64,000 nt of DNA from an uncultured Oscillibacter sp. (lineage in GTDB: Bacteria; Bacillota; Clostridia; Oscillospirales; Oscillospiraceae), in the NCBI GenBank assembly GCA_947365245.1, contig CANAWG010000010.1:42664-106663 (forward strand). The letters run 5' to 3'. Within the stretch, counting starts at the first letter, position 1. Every line of letters starts with the position of its first letter. Positions 33,816-43,430 of the stretch are shown piece after piece. The translations under genes and the position numbers were made by a program. The notes beneath the pieces were generated by a model, which was not told the DNA's origin, did no database searches, and was given only the letters and a program-made list of their open reading frames with translations.

Positions 33816-34709
33816 CCTCTGGAGCACGAGGTCAACGGCCTGGATTACCGCTATGTGTACAGCGACAAGGCCCGGTTCTACGACGCCGACAACCGGCGCT
33901 TCACGGCGGTTGATCCGATTCTCGATCCCAGCCGGTACGACCTGCGGGAGTATGTCACCGATCCCATGCAGCTGGTCCAGTACCTGTATGTCAAGGATAA
34001 TGCGGTTAACTGGATTGATCCGGACGGTGAATTACCGCTTGCAGCAATAGGCGCGTTCACTGGCATGGCATTCTCTGCTGCCACGACCGCAATTCGAACT
34101 TACAAAGAAGAAGGTAAAGTTAACTTGGCCAAGGTTGCCGTGAGTGCGGCGGAAGGTGCAGTTACTGGCGCTTTGGTAGCTAGTCCTTTGAGCAAGGTGG
34201 CGGTCGGTGTAGTAAGCGGTGTTGTTTCTGCAGCATCTTCAATCGCACAAGATGCGATTGATATCAGACGTGGCAAAAATATCTCCGCGACCCAAGTTAT
34301 TTCACATGCAGTGGTTTCTGGAGTTACCAGTGGCATCATTGCGGGGGTTATTGGCGGTTCTGGAGCTCGAGCAACGACTACCCACAATTATGCCAAAATC
34401 AAAAATCAATATTTTGGACTTGCTGACCTCAAAACCATGACTACTGTCCCAACCATATCTCAAGTCAATAGGGCCTTTGCTACGGGTATCGCAAAGGCCG
34501 CCGCTACAACACCGTTGGCAACTGCTGTATCGAGTTACGCCAATTCTAAAGTTGACAGCTTGCTGACATCCAACACCTCAACCACCAAGAAAACTAGTTC
34601 TCCCCATCCGCTTACTCCGAATGAGGTATTTGAAGCCAGCGTTCAAGACAAGATTTTGCAGGCTCAGCAGCAGCATCTCGGATATTATACAGAACTTTCT
34701 TGCAACTAA
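33816..34709 (+). pseudogene. Orphan Rhs core end plus C-terminal toxin-like tip
   Basis: Open from just after TAG 33813-33815 to 34709. It begins with the end of an Rhs core (ARFYDADNRRFTAVDPI, LYVKDNAVNWIDPDGE). The remaining 230 residues are a variable tip rich in Ala/Val/Ser, with Gly-rich hydrophobic stretches (VGVVSGVVSAASSIAQ, SGVTSGIIAGVIGGSG), and no known nuclease motif. GC drops sharply at about 34040, as is usual for exchanged Rhs tips. The YD repeats and secretion parts are missing. GTG 33855 is the only likely internal start. Confidence 0.75.
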
Positions 34710-34733
34710 TTTATTTTGAGAGGAGAAAAACAT

Positions 34734-35156
34734 GTGTTATTATCTGGACGATACGAATTATTTAGCGCAAGCGTTTTCGCATTTTTGATTTCATTTTTAG
34801 GAAACGACTCCGGACCTCTGATTCGTCCGCCTTATGTTTTACATAAGATACTATTTCCTTTCTCTAAAAGAGACTATGTTAGAGTCAGTAGTTTGATATT
34901 GCGGCTCTATGCGGTCCTCTCTACCATGATTTGTGCCATGTCTCTTGTGTTGCAATCTGCAGGACAATTTTACGTTCCAAGTCTTGCTACTTTTTTGACT
35001 GTTGCATCTCTTTCTCTGTCATTTGAAGTGTGTATTTGGGTAAAGAATAACTGGGAGAGAGAGCGCTTTTGGAAAATTGCTGGTTCACTCGCTCTTTTGT
35101 TAGTCATGGTGTGCTTCGCGGTGTTTGTAATTTTATTAGATATATTCATAAAATAA
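34734..35156 (+). CDS. Multi-pass membrane protein, putative immunity to the Rhs tip
   Basis: 140 aa, GTG 34734 with GAGAGGAG 8 nt upstream, and low GC like the Rhs tip. About four membrane helices are visible (SASVFAFLISFLG, LRLYAVLSTMICAMSLVL, SLATFLTVASLSLSF, LALLLVMVCFAVFVILLDIF). Immunity genes normally lie directly after Rhs tips, so position and composition suggest that role. A membrane immunity protein would fit a tip that attacks membranes. The family is not recognised. Confidence 0.6.
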   Translation: MLLSGRYELFSASVFAFLISFLGNDSGPLIRPPYVLHKILFPFSKRDYVRVSSLILRLYAVLSTMICAMSLVLQSAGQFYVPSLATFLTVASLSLSFEVCIWVKNNWERERFWKIAGSLALLLVMVCFAVFVILLDIFIK

Positions 35157-35284
35157 TTTTTAGCATCATTGAGAAGTGCCGTATGGTTCACCTTGCACTT
35201 CTGAATGAAATGGCTTTTATTGGGCCATAGGCCACAAACTCCCCATTGCACAGAAGATGGATGCGGAATCAAATCCCAACACAA

Positions 35285-35314
35285 GAGGGGCGGAGCCTCC
35301 CGGCTCCGCCCCTC
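35285..35314 (+). terminator. GC-rich hairpin after the putative immunity gene
   Basis: GAGGGGCGGAGCC, loop TCCC, GGCTCCGCCCCTC. There is no good T-run. It lies just before gene scraps at 35328-35519. Confidence 0.45.
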
Positions 35315-35327
35315 CCCCAATTAGCGC

Positions 35328-35519
35328 GACGACTTACGCCTACGACGGCATGGCCTCCCTGATGGGCGGTGGACTATCACTGCGACAGCGAGGGCACCCG
35401 CCTCAACTACGAGACGCTGGGGCGGGCCGTCTCCGCCGTCCGGTGCAGCGTCCCCCTGGACGCCCGCTGGAAGCGGGCCATCCAGGAGGACTTCCGAAAG
35501 CGGGAAAAGCGGCGGTGAG
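35328..35519 (+). pseudogene. Scraps of an Rhs YD-repeat and of an unknown gene's 3' end
   Basis: One frame from 35328 reads TTYAYDGMASLMG, which looks like an Rhs YD repeat. A different frame from 35370 encodes the apparent C-terminus of another protein (VDYHCDSEGTRLNYETLGRA, ending EDFRKREKRR and TGA 35517-35519). Neither has a start. They look like junctions left by recombination at the Rhs locus. Confidence 0.5.
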
Positions 35520-35641
35520 ACAGGGCGCGGACGGGCGGCGGAAATGCCGCACACCCGCGCCCGTTCCGCCTGAAAAAACGGTTGCGGCCGCTTTCGGCCC
35601 CAAGTATAATGGAGATAATCATTGAAAAGGGAGGCGCCGCA

Positions 35642-36784
35642 GTGAAGCTGATCCATCTGTCCGACCTGCATCTCGGCAAGCGGGTCAACGAGTTCTCCAT
35701 GCTGGAGGACCAGCAGTACATCCTTGCCGAAATTCTCCGGATCATTGACCGGGAACAGCCCGACGGCGTGCTGGTTGCCGGGGATGTGTACGACAAGTCC
35801 GTGCCCTCCGCCGAGGCGGTGGCGCTGCTGGATGACTTTTTGGTGCGTCTTTCCGGGCGGGCGCTTCGGACCTTCCTCATCAGCGGCAACCACGACTCGC
35901 CGGAGCGCATGGCTTTCGGCGGGCGGCTCATGGCGGACAGCGGCGTCCACCTGGCCCCGGTCTACGACGGCCAGGTGCGGCCCATTACGCTGACGGACGA
36001 ATACGGCCCGGTGGACATCTACCTTCTGCCCTTTGTGAAGCCGTCCCATGTGCGCCGGTGCTTCCCGGAGCGGGAGATCGTCTCCTATACCGACGCGCTG
36101 TCCACGGCCGTGGAGGCCATGGAGGTGGACACGGCCCGGAGAAACGTGCTGGTGACCCACCAGTTTGTCACCGGCGCGGCCCGGTGCGACTCGGAGGAGC
36201 TCTCCGTGGGCGGGGCGGACAACGTGGACGTGTCCGTCTTCGACCCCTTTGACTACGTGGCCCTGGGCCATATCCACAGTCCCCAGCGGATCGGGCGGGA
36301 GACGGTGCGTTACTGCGGAACGCCCTTGAAGTACTCTTTCTCCGAGGCGGGGCACCAGAAGTCCGTCACCGTGGTGGAGCTGGGGGAGAAAGGCCGCGTG
36401 TCCGTGAACGCCGTTCCCCTCATCCCCAGGCGGGACCTGGTGGAGCTGCGGGGCACCTATCAGGAGCTGACGTTCCGGGGCTCCTACCAGGGAACGAGCT
36501 GCCCGGAGGACTACGTCCACATAACCCTCACCGACGAGGAGGACGTCCCCGACGCGGTCCACAAGCTGCGGATCATCTATCCGTATCTGATGAAGCTGGA
36601 CTATGACAACAGCCGCACCCGGGCGGGCGTTCCGCTGGACGGCGAGGAGGACGTGCGGCGGCGGACGCCGCCGGAGCTGCTGGCGGAATTCTACGAACAG
36701 CAAAACGGCCAGCCCATGGGGGAGGAGCAGGAGGCGTTTGCCCGGGAGTGGATGGAGCGCATCTGGGAGGAGGAAGAGGAATGA
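35642..36784 (+). CDS. sbcD: Nuclease SbcCD subunit D
   Basis: The Mre11-type nuclease of the SbcCD complex, which cleaves DNA hairpins and ends. 380 aa. The metallophosphoesterase motifs are LSDLHLGKR, VAGDVYD, ISGNHDSPERM, LVTHQF and LGHIHSPQ. The GTG start 35642 lies behind AAGGGAGG and begins exactly at the family N-terminus. It overlaps sbcC by 4 bp. Confidence 0.95.
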   Translation: MKLIHLSDLHLGKRVNEFSMLEDQQYILAEILRIIDREQPDGVLVAGDVYDKSVPSAEAVALLDDFLVRLSGRALRTFLISGNHDSPERMAFGGRLMADSGVHLAPVYDGQVRPITLTDEYGPVDIYLLPFVKPSHVRRCFPEREIVSYTDALSTAVEAMEVDTARRNVLVTHQFVTGAARCDSEELSVGGADNVDVSVFDPFDYVALGHIHSPQRIGRETVRYCGTPLKYSFSEAGHQKSVTVVELGEKGRVSVNAVPLIPRRDLVELRGTYQELTFRGSYQGTSCPEDYVHITLTDEEDVPDAVHKLRIIYPYLMKLDYDNSRTRAGVPLDGEEDVRRRTPPELLAEFYEQQNGQPMGEEQEAFAREWMERIWEEEEE

Positions 36785-39700
36785 GACCGCTGAAATTGAC
36801 CGTGTCGGCCTTTGGGCCCTACGCCGGGAGAGTGGTCATGGACCTGGACCGACTGGGTTCCAGGGGTTTGTATCTCATCACCGGGGACACCGGCACCGGC
36901 AAGACCACCATCTTCGACGCCATCACCTACGCCCTCTACGGGGAGCCCAGCGGAGACAACCGGGAGCCGTCCATGTTCCGCTCCAAGTACGCCCAGCCGG
37001 AGACCCCCACGGAGGTGGAGCTGGTCTTTTCTTACGGCGGCAGAATCTACACCGTCCGCCGGAACCCGGAGTATGAGCGCCCCGCCAAACGGGGCGGCGG
37101 CACGACGGTGCAAAAGGCGGACGCGGAGCTTGTGCTTCCGGACGGGCGGCTGGTCACAAGGGCCCGGGAGGTCAACCAGGAGATCGTCCGTATCATCGGC
37201 CTGAGCCGCGGCCAGTTCTCCCAGATTGCCATGATTGCCCAGGGGGACTTTTTGAAGCTGCTGCTGGCGGACACCAAAAGCCGCCAGGAGATTTTTCGGG
37301 AGATCTTCAAGACCCGGTACTACATGGTGTTTCAGGAGAAAATGAAGAGCGAGGCCGGCCGCCTCCAGCGGGAGTGCGAGGCCGCCCGGGCCAGCGTGCA
37401 GCAGTACATCGGCGGCGTGGCCTGCCGCGGGGATGACCCGCTGCTGCCCGCGCTCCAAAAGGCCCGGGCGGGAGAACTCCCCCTCCCGGAGGCGGTGGAG
37501 CTGATCGGGACGCTCATCGCCCAGGGTCAGGCGGAGGAGTCCCGATATCAGGCGGAGCTGGACCGGCTGGATGAGGAGCTGGGGGAGAACGCCGCCCTGC
37601 TGGGGAAGGCGGAGGAGCTGCATAAGACCCGGGAAAAGCTGGACGAGGCTTGCCGCCAGCGGGAGGCGCTGCTGCCCCAGGCGGCGGCGTCCCAGACGGC
37701 GCTGGAGGAGGAGCAGAAAAAAGCGCCCCGGCAGGAGGCGCTTGCAAAGGCCCAGGCGGCGCTGGAGGCAGAGCTGCCCCGATATCAGGACCTGGCGGGG
37801 CAGGAGGCCGCCCTGGAGAGCCTCACGGCGGACGTCGCGGCGCTGGAGCAGGAGTGCCGCGCGCAGGAGGACGAGGAAAAACGCGGGTCGGAGGCCCTGA
37901 CGGCGCTGGAGATCCTGGCGGACCAGTGGCAGGCGTGTTTGGAGAAGATCGACGGGGAGCGGCGCCGGCAGGAGGAGCGGAAGCGGCAGCAGGCGGCGCT
38001 GGCGGCGCGGCTGACAAGGCAGAGGACCTCACTGGAGACGGATCGGGAGACTTTCCAGGCCGGCGCCGGGCTGGCAGTGGAAAAGCAGGCGCTGCTCCAC
38101 CGCCAGGAGAGGGCGCGGGAGCGGCGGAGCGCCCTCACCAGACTCCTGGGGGATCTGGACTGCTGCGGCCGGGAGGCGGCCGCCCTGCAAGCGGCCCAGG
38201 CGGACTACCGGCGCGCCCAGGAGCGCGCCGAGAAGCTGGGGGAGGTTTACCGCCGGGAGAACCGGGCCTTTCTGGATGAACAGGCGGGCGTCCTGGCCCA
38301 GTCGCTGGCGGAGGGGCAGCCCTGTCCCGTGTGCGGTTCGTCCCGTCACCCCGCTCCCGCCCGCCTGTCCGGCGGAGCCCCCACGGAGGCGGCGCTGGAG
38401 GCGGCCAAGGGCGCGTGGGAGGCGGCGCAGCGAGAGGCCCAGGAGGCCAGCATGGCCGCGGGGGCGCGCCGCGCCGCCCTGGACGGGCGAGGGGAACAGC
38501 TGCTGCGGGCCATGGTGGACTATGTGGAGGCTCCCGCCCTGGAAACGGCCCGGGAACAGCTCACCGCCTGCCGGGAGAGTGCGGCGGAGGAGCTGACCGG
38601 GCTGCATGAGGCCCTGGCGGACCTGGAGGCCCAGCTCGCGTGCCGTGAGGCGCTGGAGCAGGAGATCACCCGCCGGGAGGGGGCGCTCAAAGACCTGGAG
38701 CAGGAGGCCCAGTCGCTGGCGGAGGCGGCCAATCAGGCGGAGGTGGCCCGGGGCGCCCTGGACGGCCGGCGGCGGCAGCTGGAGGAGGGTCTGCGCCGGG
38801 ACCTGGCCTCACAGCTGGATGCCGGAGGCCTGGAGGAGGCCCCCGCCGCCATTGCCGGAGCGCTGGAGGCGGTGCGGGAGGAGCTGGCCCGGCTGGCGGA
38901 GCAGGATCGGGCGCTTCTGGGCAGACTGGAGCGGAAACGGGCGCTGGAGGGGCAGATTCCCCAGGCGGAGCAGGCGCTGCGGGCGTTGGCAGAGGCCGCC
39001 GCCCGTCTGCGTGAGGAGCTGGCCGGCGCCCGGAGCCGCCGGGAGGAGATGCGGGAGCAGATCCGGCAGCGGCGGGAGCGTCTCCCGTTTCCGGAGCGGA
39101 GTCAGGCGGAGGAAGAGATCGCCGCGCTGCGGAAAGAGCGGGAGGCGCTCAGCGGCGCGCTGGCCCGGGCCCAGGAGACGGCCGCCCGGTACCGGCAGGC
39201 CCTGGCCGCCGCCGACGCCGCCGTCGGGGAGCTGCGGCAGCTGCTGGAGAGCGCCCAAGAGGCGGACCAGGAGGCGCTGCGGCAGCGGCGCCTGGAATTG
39301 ACAAAGCGGCGCACGGAGGCCGGCGAGGGACAGAAGGCCGTCCACGCCTGGTTGACGGCCAACCGGACCGCCCTGCAAAGCATCCGGGAGCGGGCGGCAG
39401 ACCTGGAGAAGCTGGAGCGGCGGTATACCTGGATGCGGACCCTCTCCAACACGGTGAACGGGAACCTGGCCGGACGGGAGAAGGTGGCTCTGGAGACCTA
39501 TATTCAGATGACCTTCTTCGACCGCATCCTCCGGCGGGCCAACCTGCGGCTTATGGTGATGTCCGGCGGGCAGTACGAGCTCAAGCGCCGCCGGGAGGCG
39601 GGGGACAACCGGGGCCAGAGCGGACTGGAGCTGGACGTCGTCGACCACTACAACGGCTCGGAGCGCAGCGTCAAATCCCTCTCCGGCGGCGAGTCCTTCA

Positions 39701-39975
39701 AGGCGTCGCTGTCCCTGGCCCTGGGCCTCTCGGACGAGGTGCAGTCCGCGGCCGGCGGCATCCGCCTGGAGACCATGTTTGTGGACGAGGGCTTCGGCTC
39801 CCTGGACGAGGAGTCCCTGAACCAGGCCCTCCGGGCCCTCACCGGCCTGGCGGAGGGGAACCGCCTGGTGGGGATCATCTCCCATGTGGCGGAGCTAAAA
39901 GAGAAGATTGAGCGGCAGATCGTGGTCACCAAGGACCGCGCCGGCGGCAGCCGCGTGGAGATCGTGGTGCCGTAG
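36781..39975 (+). CDS. sbcC: Nuclease SbcCD subunit C (Rad50-like ATPase)
   Basis: 1064 aa. The N-terminal ATPase half has Walker A GDTGTGKTTIFDA near residue 37. Two long coiled-coil arms flank a zinc hook CPVCGS near residue 527. The C-terminal half has the ABC signature SLSGGESFKASL and Walker B TMFVDEGFGSLDEES. It starts at ATG 36781, overlapping the sbcD stop. The complex works on stalled-fork hairpins and palindromes. Confidence 0.96.
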   Translation: MRPLKLTVSAFGPYAGRVVMDLDRLGSRGLYLITGDTGTGKTTIFDAITYALYGEPSGDNREPSMFRSKYAQPETPTEVELVFSYGGRIYTVRRNPEYERPAKRGGGTTVQKADAELVLPDGRLVTRAREVNQEIVRIIGLSRGQFSQIAMIAQGDFLKLLLADTKSRQEIFREIFKTRYYMVFQEKMKSEAGRLQRECEAARASVQQYIGGVACRGDDPLLPALQKARAGELPLPEAVELIGTLIAQGQAEESRYQAELDRLDEELGENAALLGKAEELHKTREKLDEACRQREALLPQAAASQTALEEEQKKAPRQEALAKAQAALEAELPRYQDLAGQEAALESLTADVAALEQECRAQEDEEKRGSEALTALEILADQWQACLEKIDGERRRQEERKRQQAALAARLTRQRTSLETDRETFQAGAGLAVEKQALLHRQERARERRSALTRLLGDLDCCGREAAALQAAQADYRRAQERAEKLGEVYRRENRAFLDEQAGVLAQSLAEGQPCPVCGSSRHPAPARLSGGAPTEAALEAAKGAWEAAQREAQEASMAAGARRAALDGRGEQLLRAMVDYVEAPALETAREQLTACRESAAEELTGLHEALADLEAQLACREALEQEITRREGALKDLEQEAQSLAEAANQAEVARGALDGRRRQLEEGLRRDLASQLDAGGLEEAPAAIAGALEAVREELARLAEQDRALLGRLERKRALEGQIPQAEQALRALAEAAARLREELAGARSRREEMREQIRQRRERLPFPERSQAEEEIAALRKEREALSGALARAQETAARYRQALAAADAAVGELRQLLESAQEADQEALRQRRLELTKRRTEAGEGQKAVHAWLTANRTALQSIRERAADLEKLERRYTWMRTLSNTVNGNLAGREKVALETYIQMTFFDRILRRANLRLMVMSGGQYELKRRREAGDNRGQSGLELDVVDHYNGSERSVKSLSGGESFKASLSLALGLSDEVQSAAGGIRLETMFVDEGFGSLDEESLNQALRALTGLAEGNRLVGIISHVAELKEKIERQIVVTKDRAGGSRVEIVVP

Positions 39976-40251
39976 GCCCGGCAAAAATAGAGTTCTCCTC
40001 GCTGCAGCATTTTCTCTCCGCTGTCTGCGTATAGGACGAAGCGGCGGCCGCACCGTCTCCGGCGGCGTCCTGGAGCGGACGGAAAACGGAAACGCCGTCA
40101 CCCCAGCAGCCCGCTCAGCGCCTCTTCCACGCTGTCTCGGACCGGTTCCGTTCATTGATCTTCCGCTATACCGGAACCGTGCCGCTCACGCGCCGCATGT
40201 TCGTCGGGATACCCGCCGGCGTCAACTTCTATACGCAACCAAATATGAAAC

Positions 40252-40291
40252 AAAGCGGTGCGTTCCAGGCAGTGTGGAACGCACCGCTTTT
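40252..40291. terminator. Terminator after sbcDC region
   Basis: AAAGCGGTGCGTTCC pairs with GGAACGCACCGCTTT, then TT. The stretch 39976-40452 otherwise shows no convincing gene. A minus-strand scrap at 40097-40144 (VRDSVEEALSGLLG then stop) may be a gene remnant. Confidence 0.8.
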
Positions 40292-40363
40292 CTGTTCATC
40301 GGGCGAAAGTACCCTGTCAAATACTGCGTACCAGTAAACAATGAAACAGGCCCTCTGAACGGA

Positions 40364-40392
40364 TTGCAAATATTTCCTCGAACATATATAAT
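40364..40392 (+). promoter_or_regulatory. Promoter of the type I restriction-modification operon
   Basis: TTGCAA at 40364-40369, 17 bp, TATAAT at 40387-40392. Confidence 0.7.
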
Positions 40393-40452
40393 AGATGTCG
40401 AAACCGGCGGCTGCTTGATTGCAGCGCCAGGCAGTCTTGGAGGGACAGTCCT

Positions 40453-42270
40453 ATGGTAAACATCAGAAAATTGGAATCCGACCTGTGGGAGTCCGCCGAC
40501 CTGCTCCGGGCAGGCTCCAAGCTGACCTCCAATCAATACTGTATGCCGGTGCTGGGTCTGATTTTTCTGCGCTACGCCTACAGCCGCTTCAAGCTGGTAG
40601 AGCGGGAGATTCTGAAAAACCGCCCTGTGCGCGGCGGCCGGGTCATGCCTGTGGAGGCCAGTGACTTCCTCTCTAAAAGCGCCCTGTACCTGCCCAGGGA
40701 GGCCCAATACGAATATCTGGTGAATCTCCCCGCCGATATCGCGTCGGCTGGCCTGACCAATCAGAGCGGCCATACCATGAACAGCCTGGGCGAGGTGGTC
40801 AACAACGCCATGGAGCTGGTGGAGGCTCAGTCGGAACAGCTGGTGGGCGTACTGCCCAAGGACTACACTATTTTCTCCGACGAGCTGCTGGCCGAGCTGC
40901 TGCGCATCTTCAACAACAACGCCTTGGACGAGGTGGGCGGCGACGTGATCGGCCGCATTTACGAATACTTCCTCAACAAATTCGCCAAGAACATCGCCCA
41001 GGACGACGGGGTGTTCTTCACTCCCAAGTCCCTGGTGAAGATGATTGTGGGCGTCCTGGAGCCCCGGGGCGGCGTCCTGCTGGACCCCGCCTGCGGCAGC
41101 GGCGGCATGTTCGTTCAGACCGGCGACTTCGTCAACGCCGCCGGCATGGAGGCCAACGCCGCCATGACCTTCTACGGCCAGGAGAAAGTGGAGTACAACG
41201 CCCAGCTCTGCCTGATGAATATGGCGGTCCACGGGCTCAACGGTCTCATCAAGTCCGGCGACGAGGCCAACACTTTCTATCACGACGCCCACAACCTGGA
41301 CGGCTGCTGTGACTATGTGATGGCAAATCCGCCCTTCAACGTGGACAAGGTCAACTCGGAGTCCGCCCAGAGCGCGGGCCGTCTGCCTTTCGGCCTGCCC
41401 TCCGTCAACAAGGCCAAGGAGGTGAGCAACGCCAACTACCTCTGGATATCCTATTTCTACTCCTATCTGAATGAGAAAGGCCGGGCGGGCTTCGTCATGG
41501 CCTCCTCCGCCACGGACAGCTCCGGCAAGGACAAGGACATCCGGCAAAGATTGGTGGAGTCCGGCCATGTGGACGTGATGGTCAGCGTGGGCAACAACTT
41601 CTTCTATACCAAATCCCTGCCCTGCTCGTTGTGGTTCTTCGACAAGGGCAAGCCGGAAGAACTGCGGGACAAGGTGCTGTTCATCGACGCCCGGAACTAC
41701 TATACCGTGGTGGACCGTACGCTGAACGAGTGGAGCGAGTGGCAGCTGAAAAACCTGAACGCCATCGTGTGGCTGTACCGGGGAGAGACTGAAAAATACA
41801 GACTGCTGCTGGAGGAATACCGGGCGGTGTTAGGCAATGTGCCCTTTGTCCAGCGGGCGGAGGAGCTTTCCGAGGGGATCAAGGCCCTGCGGGACGAGGC
41901 GAAGCAGGCCGTGGCGGAGGCCCCCAAGCGGGAGAAAAAGAAGGCGCAGGCGGACTATGACGGGCGGCTGGCGGCGCTGGAGGAGACGCTGACCACCGCG
42001 AAGGAGGCCGTTTGGCTCTATGAAAAATTCGGGGACGGCGAATATCGGGACGTGCTGGGGCTGTGCAAGACGGCGAGTTTGGCCGACATTGAGGAAAGAG
42101 GCTATTCCCTGACCCCCGGCGCTTATGTGGGCGTGGCCCCGGCGGAGGACGACGGGGTGGATTTTGCCCAGCGGATGGGGGAGATTCACCGGGAGCTGCT
42201 GGAGCTGCAAAGGGAGTCCAATGAACTGATGGGGACCATCTCCAGGAATTGGGAGGAGATGGGGCTGTGA
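40453..42270 (+). CDS. hsdM: Type I restriction-modification methyltransferase subunit
   Basis: The adenine-N6 methyltransferase of a type I R-M complex. 605 aa. The N-terminal helical HsdM domain begins LESDLWESADLLRAG. The SAM-binding motif is DPACGSGGMF and the catalytic motif is NPPF. A charged C-terminal segment (about 480-560) likely contacts HsdS. It starts at ATG 40453 behind GGAGGGAC. It overlaps hsdS by 4 bp (GTGA). Confidence 0.95.
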   Translation: MVNIRKLESDLWESADLLRAGSKLTSNQYCMPVLGLIFLRYAYSRFKLVEREILKNRPVRGGRVMPVEASDFLSKSALYLPREAQYEYLVNLPADIASAGLTNQSGHTMNSLGEVVNNAMELVEAQSEQLVGVLPKDYTIFSDELLAELLRIFNNNALDEVGGDVIGRIYEYFLNKFAKNIAQDDGVFFTPKSLVKMIVGVLEPRGGVLLDPACGSGGMFVQTGDFVNAAGMEANAAMTFYGQEKVEYNAQLCLMNMAVHGLNGLIKSGDEANTFYHDAHNLDGCCDYVMANPPFNVDKVNSESAQSAGRLPFGLPSVNKAKEVSNANYLWISYFYSYLNEKGRAGFVMASSATDSSGKDKDIRQRLVESGHVDVMVSVGNNFFYTKSLPCSLWFFDKGKPEELRDKVLFIDARNYYTVVDRTLNEWSEWQLKNLNAIVWLYRGETEKYRLLLEEYRAVLGNVPFVQRAEELSEGIKALRDEAKQAVAEAPKREKKKAQADYDGRLAALEETLTTAKEAVWLYEKFGDGEYRDVLGLCKTASLADIEERGYSLTPGAYVGVAPAEDDGVDFAQRMGEIHRELLELQRESNELMGTISRNWEEMGL

Positions 42271-43427
42271 GTTGGAAAAAGGTAAAAGTTGGAGATTGTT
42301 GTGAGGTAACCTCCAGTAAACGCATCTTCTTTTCAGAATATGTTGATTCTGGCGTTCCATTTTATCGTTCTAAGGAAATTATCGAGACTTCTAACGGACA
42401 AGCAATCAGCGAACCTTTGTTTATCAGCCAAGAGAAATACGAGGAAATCAAAAAACGCTTTGGTGTGCCACAGCCGGGTGATATGCTGCTTACTTCCGTG
42501 GGAACCATCGGTGTTCCGTATATTGTTTGCGAAAAAGATCATTTCTATTTTAAAGATGGTAATTTGACTTGGTTTCGTAATTTTAGTGATGAGTTAGATT
42601 CAAAGTATTTGTATTTCTGGGTAAAATCCTCCGAGGGACAAGGCGTTTTGAACAATACCACTATCGGTTCTTCTCAGAAAGCACTAACCATTGCATCGCT
42701 AAAAGGGTTGGAGATTTCGTGTCCGCCTGTTGCAGTCCAAAAACGCATTGTGGATATTTTGGCTGGATATGATGCCATGATTGAAAACAACCAAAAGCAA
42801 ATCAAGCTGCTGGAGGAAGCGGCCCAGCGGCTGTATAAGGAGTGGTTTGTCGATCTGCGGTTCCCAGGTTATGAGACAACCCCTGTTGCGGATGGGGTGC
42901 CGGAGGGGTGGAGAAATGGAAATTTACTGGAAATTACAGAATTTAAGCGAGGAAAAACAATTACAAAGTCGCAAATTGCAGCCGGAAATATACCTGTTGT
43001 AGCAGGCGGTTTGGAGCCTGCATACTACCACAATCAAGCAAATACAACTGCACCAGTAATAACCGTGAGTGGGTCAGGTGCAAATGCCGGCTTTACAAGA
43101 ATGTATTACATGGATGTATTTGCATCAGATTGTTCATTTGTGGATATAAACGCAACTCCGTACGTGTACTTTGTCTACTGCTTTTTGAAAGAATCAAAAG
43201 CAATACTTGATTCTCTTCAAAAAGGCTCTGCACAACCCCATGTGTATGCCAAGGATATAAATACACTATCTCTTCTAATTCCAAATAAAAAATATATGGA
43301 ATTGTTTGTTGAAAAGGCAACCCCGCTTTTTACTAAGATACAAACATTGGAGAAGCAAATCAAATTAGCAACAGAAGCCCGCGACCGTCTGCTGCCAAAG
43401 CTGATGGGCGGAGGAGTGGAGGTGTAG
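42267..43427 (+). CDS. hsdS: Type I restriction-modification specificity subunit
   Basis: 386 aa with two target-recognition domains: about 1-150 and 215-355. Between and after them are the conserved helices (VQKRIVDILAGYDAMIENNQ and KQIKLATEARDRLLPKLMGG). The recognition domains are AT-rich (low GC) while the conserved helices match the GC of hsdM, as expected from domain swapping. The GTG start 42267 overlaps the hsdM stop. The recognised DNA sequence cannot be predicted. Confidence 0.93.
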   Translation: MSWKKVKVGDCCEVTSSKRIFFSEYVDSGVPFYRSKEIIETSNGQAISEPLFISQEKYEEIKKRFGVPQPGDMLLTSVGTIGVPYIVCEKDHFYFKDGNLTWFRNFSDELDSKYLYFWVKSSEGQGVLNNTTIGSSQKALTIASLKGLEISCPPVAVQKRIVDILAGYDAMIENNQKQIKLLEEAAQRLYKEWFVDLRFPGYETTPVADGVPEGWRNGNLLEITEFKRGKTITKSQIAAGNIPVVAGGLEPAYYHNQANTTAPVITVSGSGANAGFTRMYYMDVFASDCSFVDINATPYVYFVYCFLKESKAILDSLQKGSAQPHVYAKDINTLSLLIPNKKYMELFVEKATPLFTKIQTLEKQIKLATEARDRLLPKLMGGGVEV

Positions 43428-43430
43428 AAT

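Noticed and set aside
40093..40150. A minus-strand gene ending VRDSVEEALSGLLG
   Set aside because: Only about 15 codons lie between stops. It could be a relic but cannot be supported as a gene.
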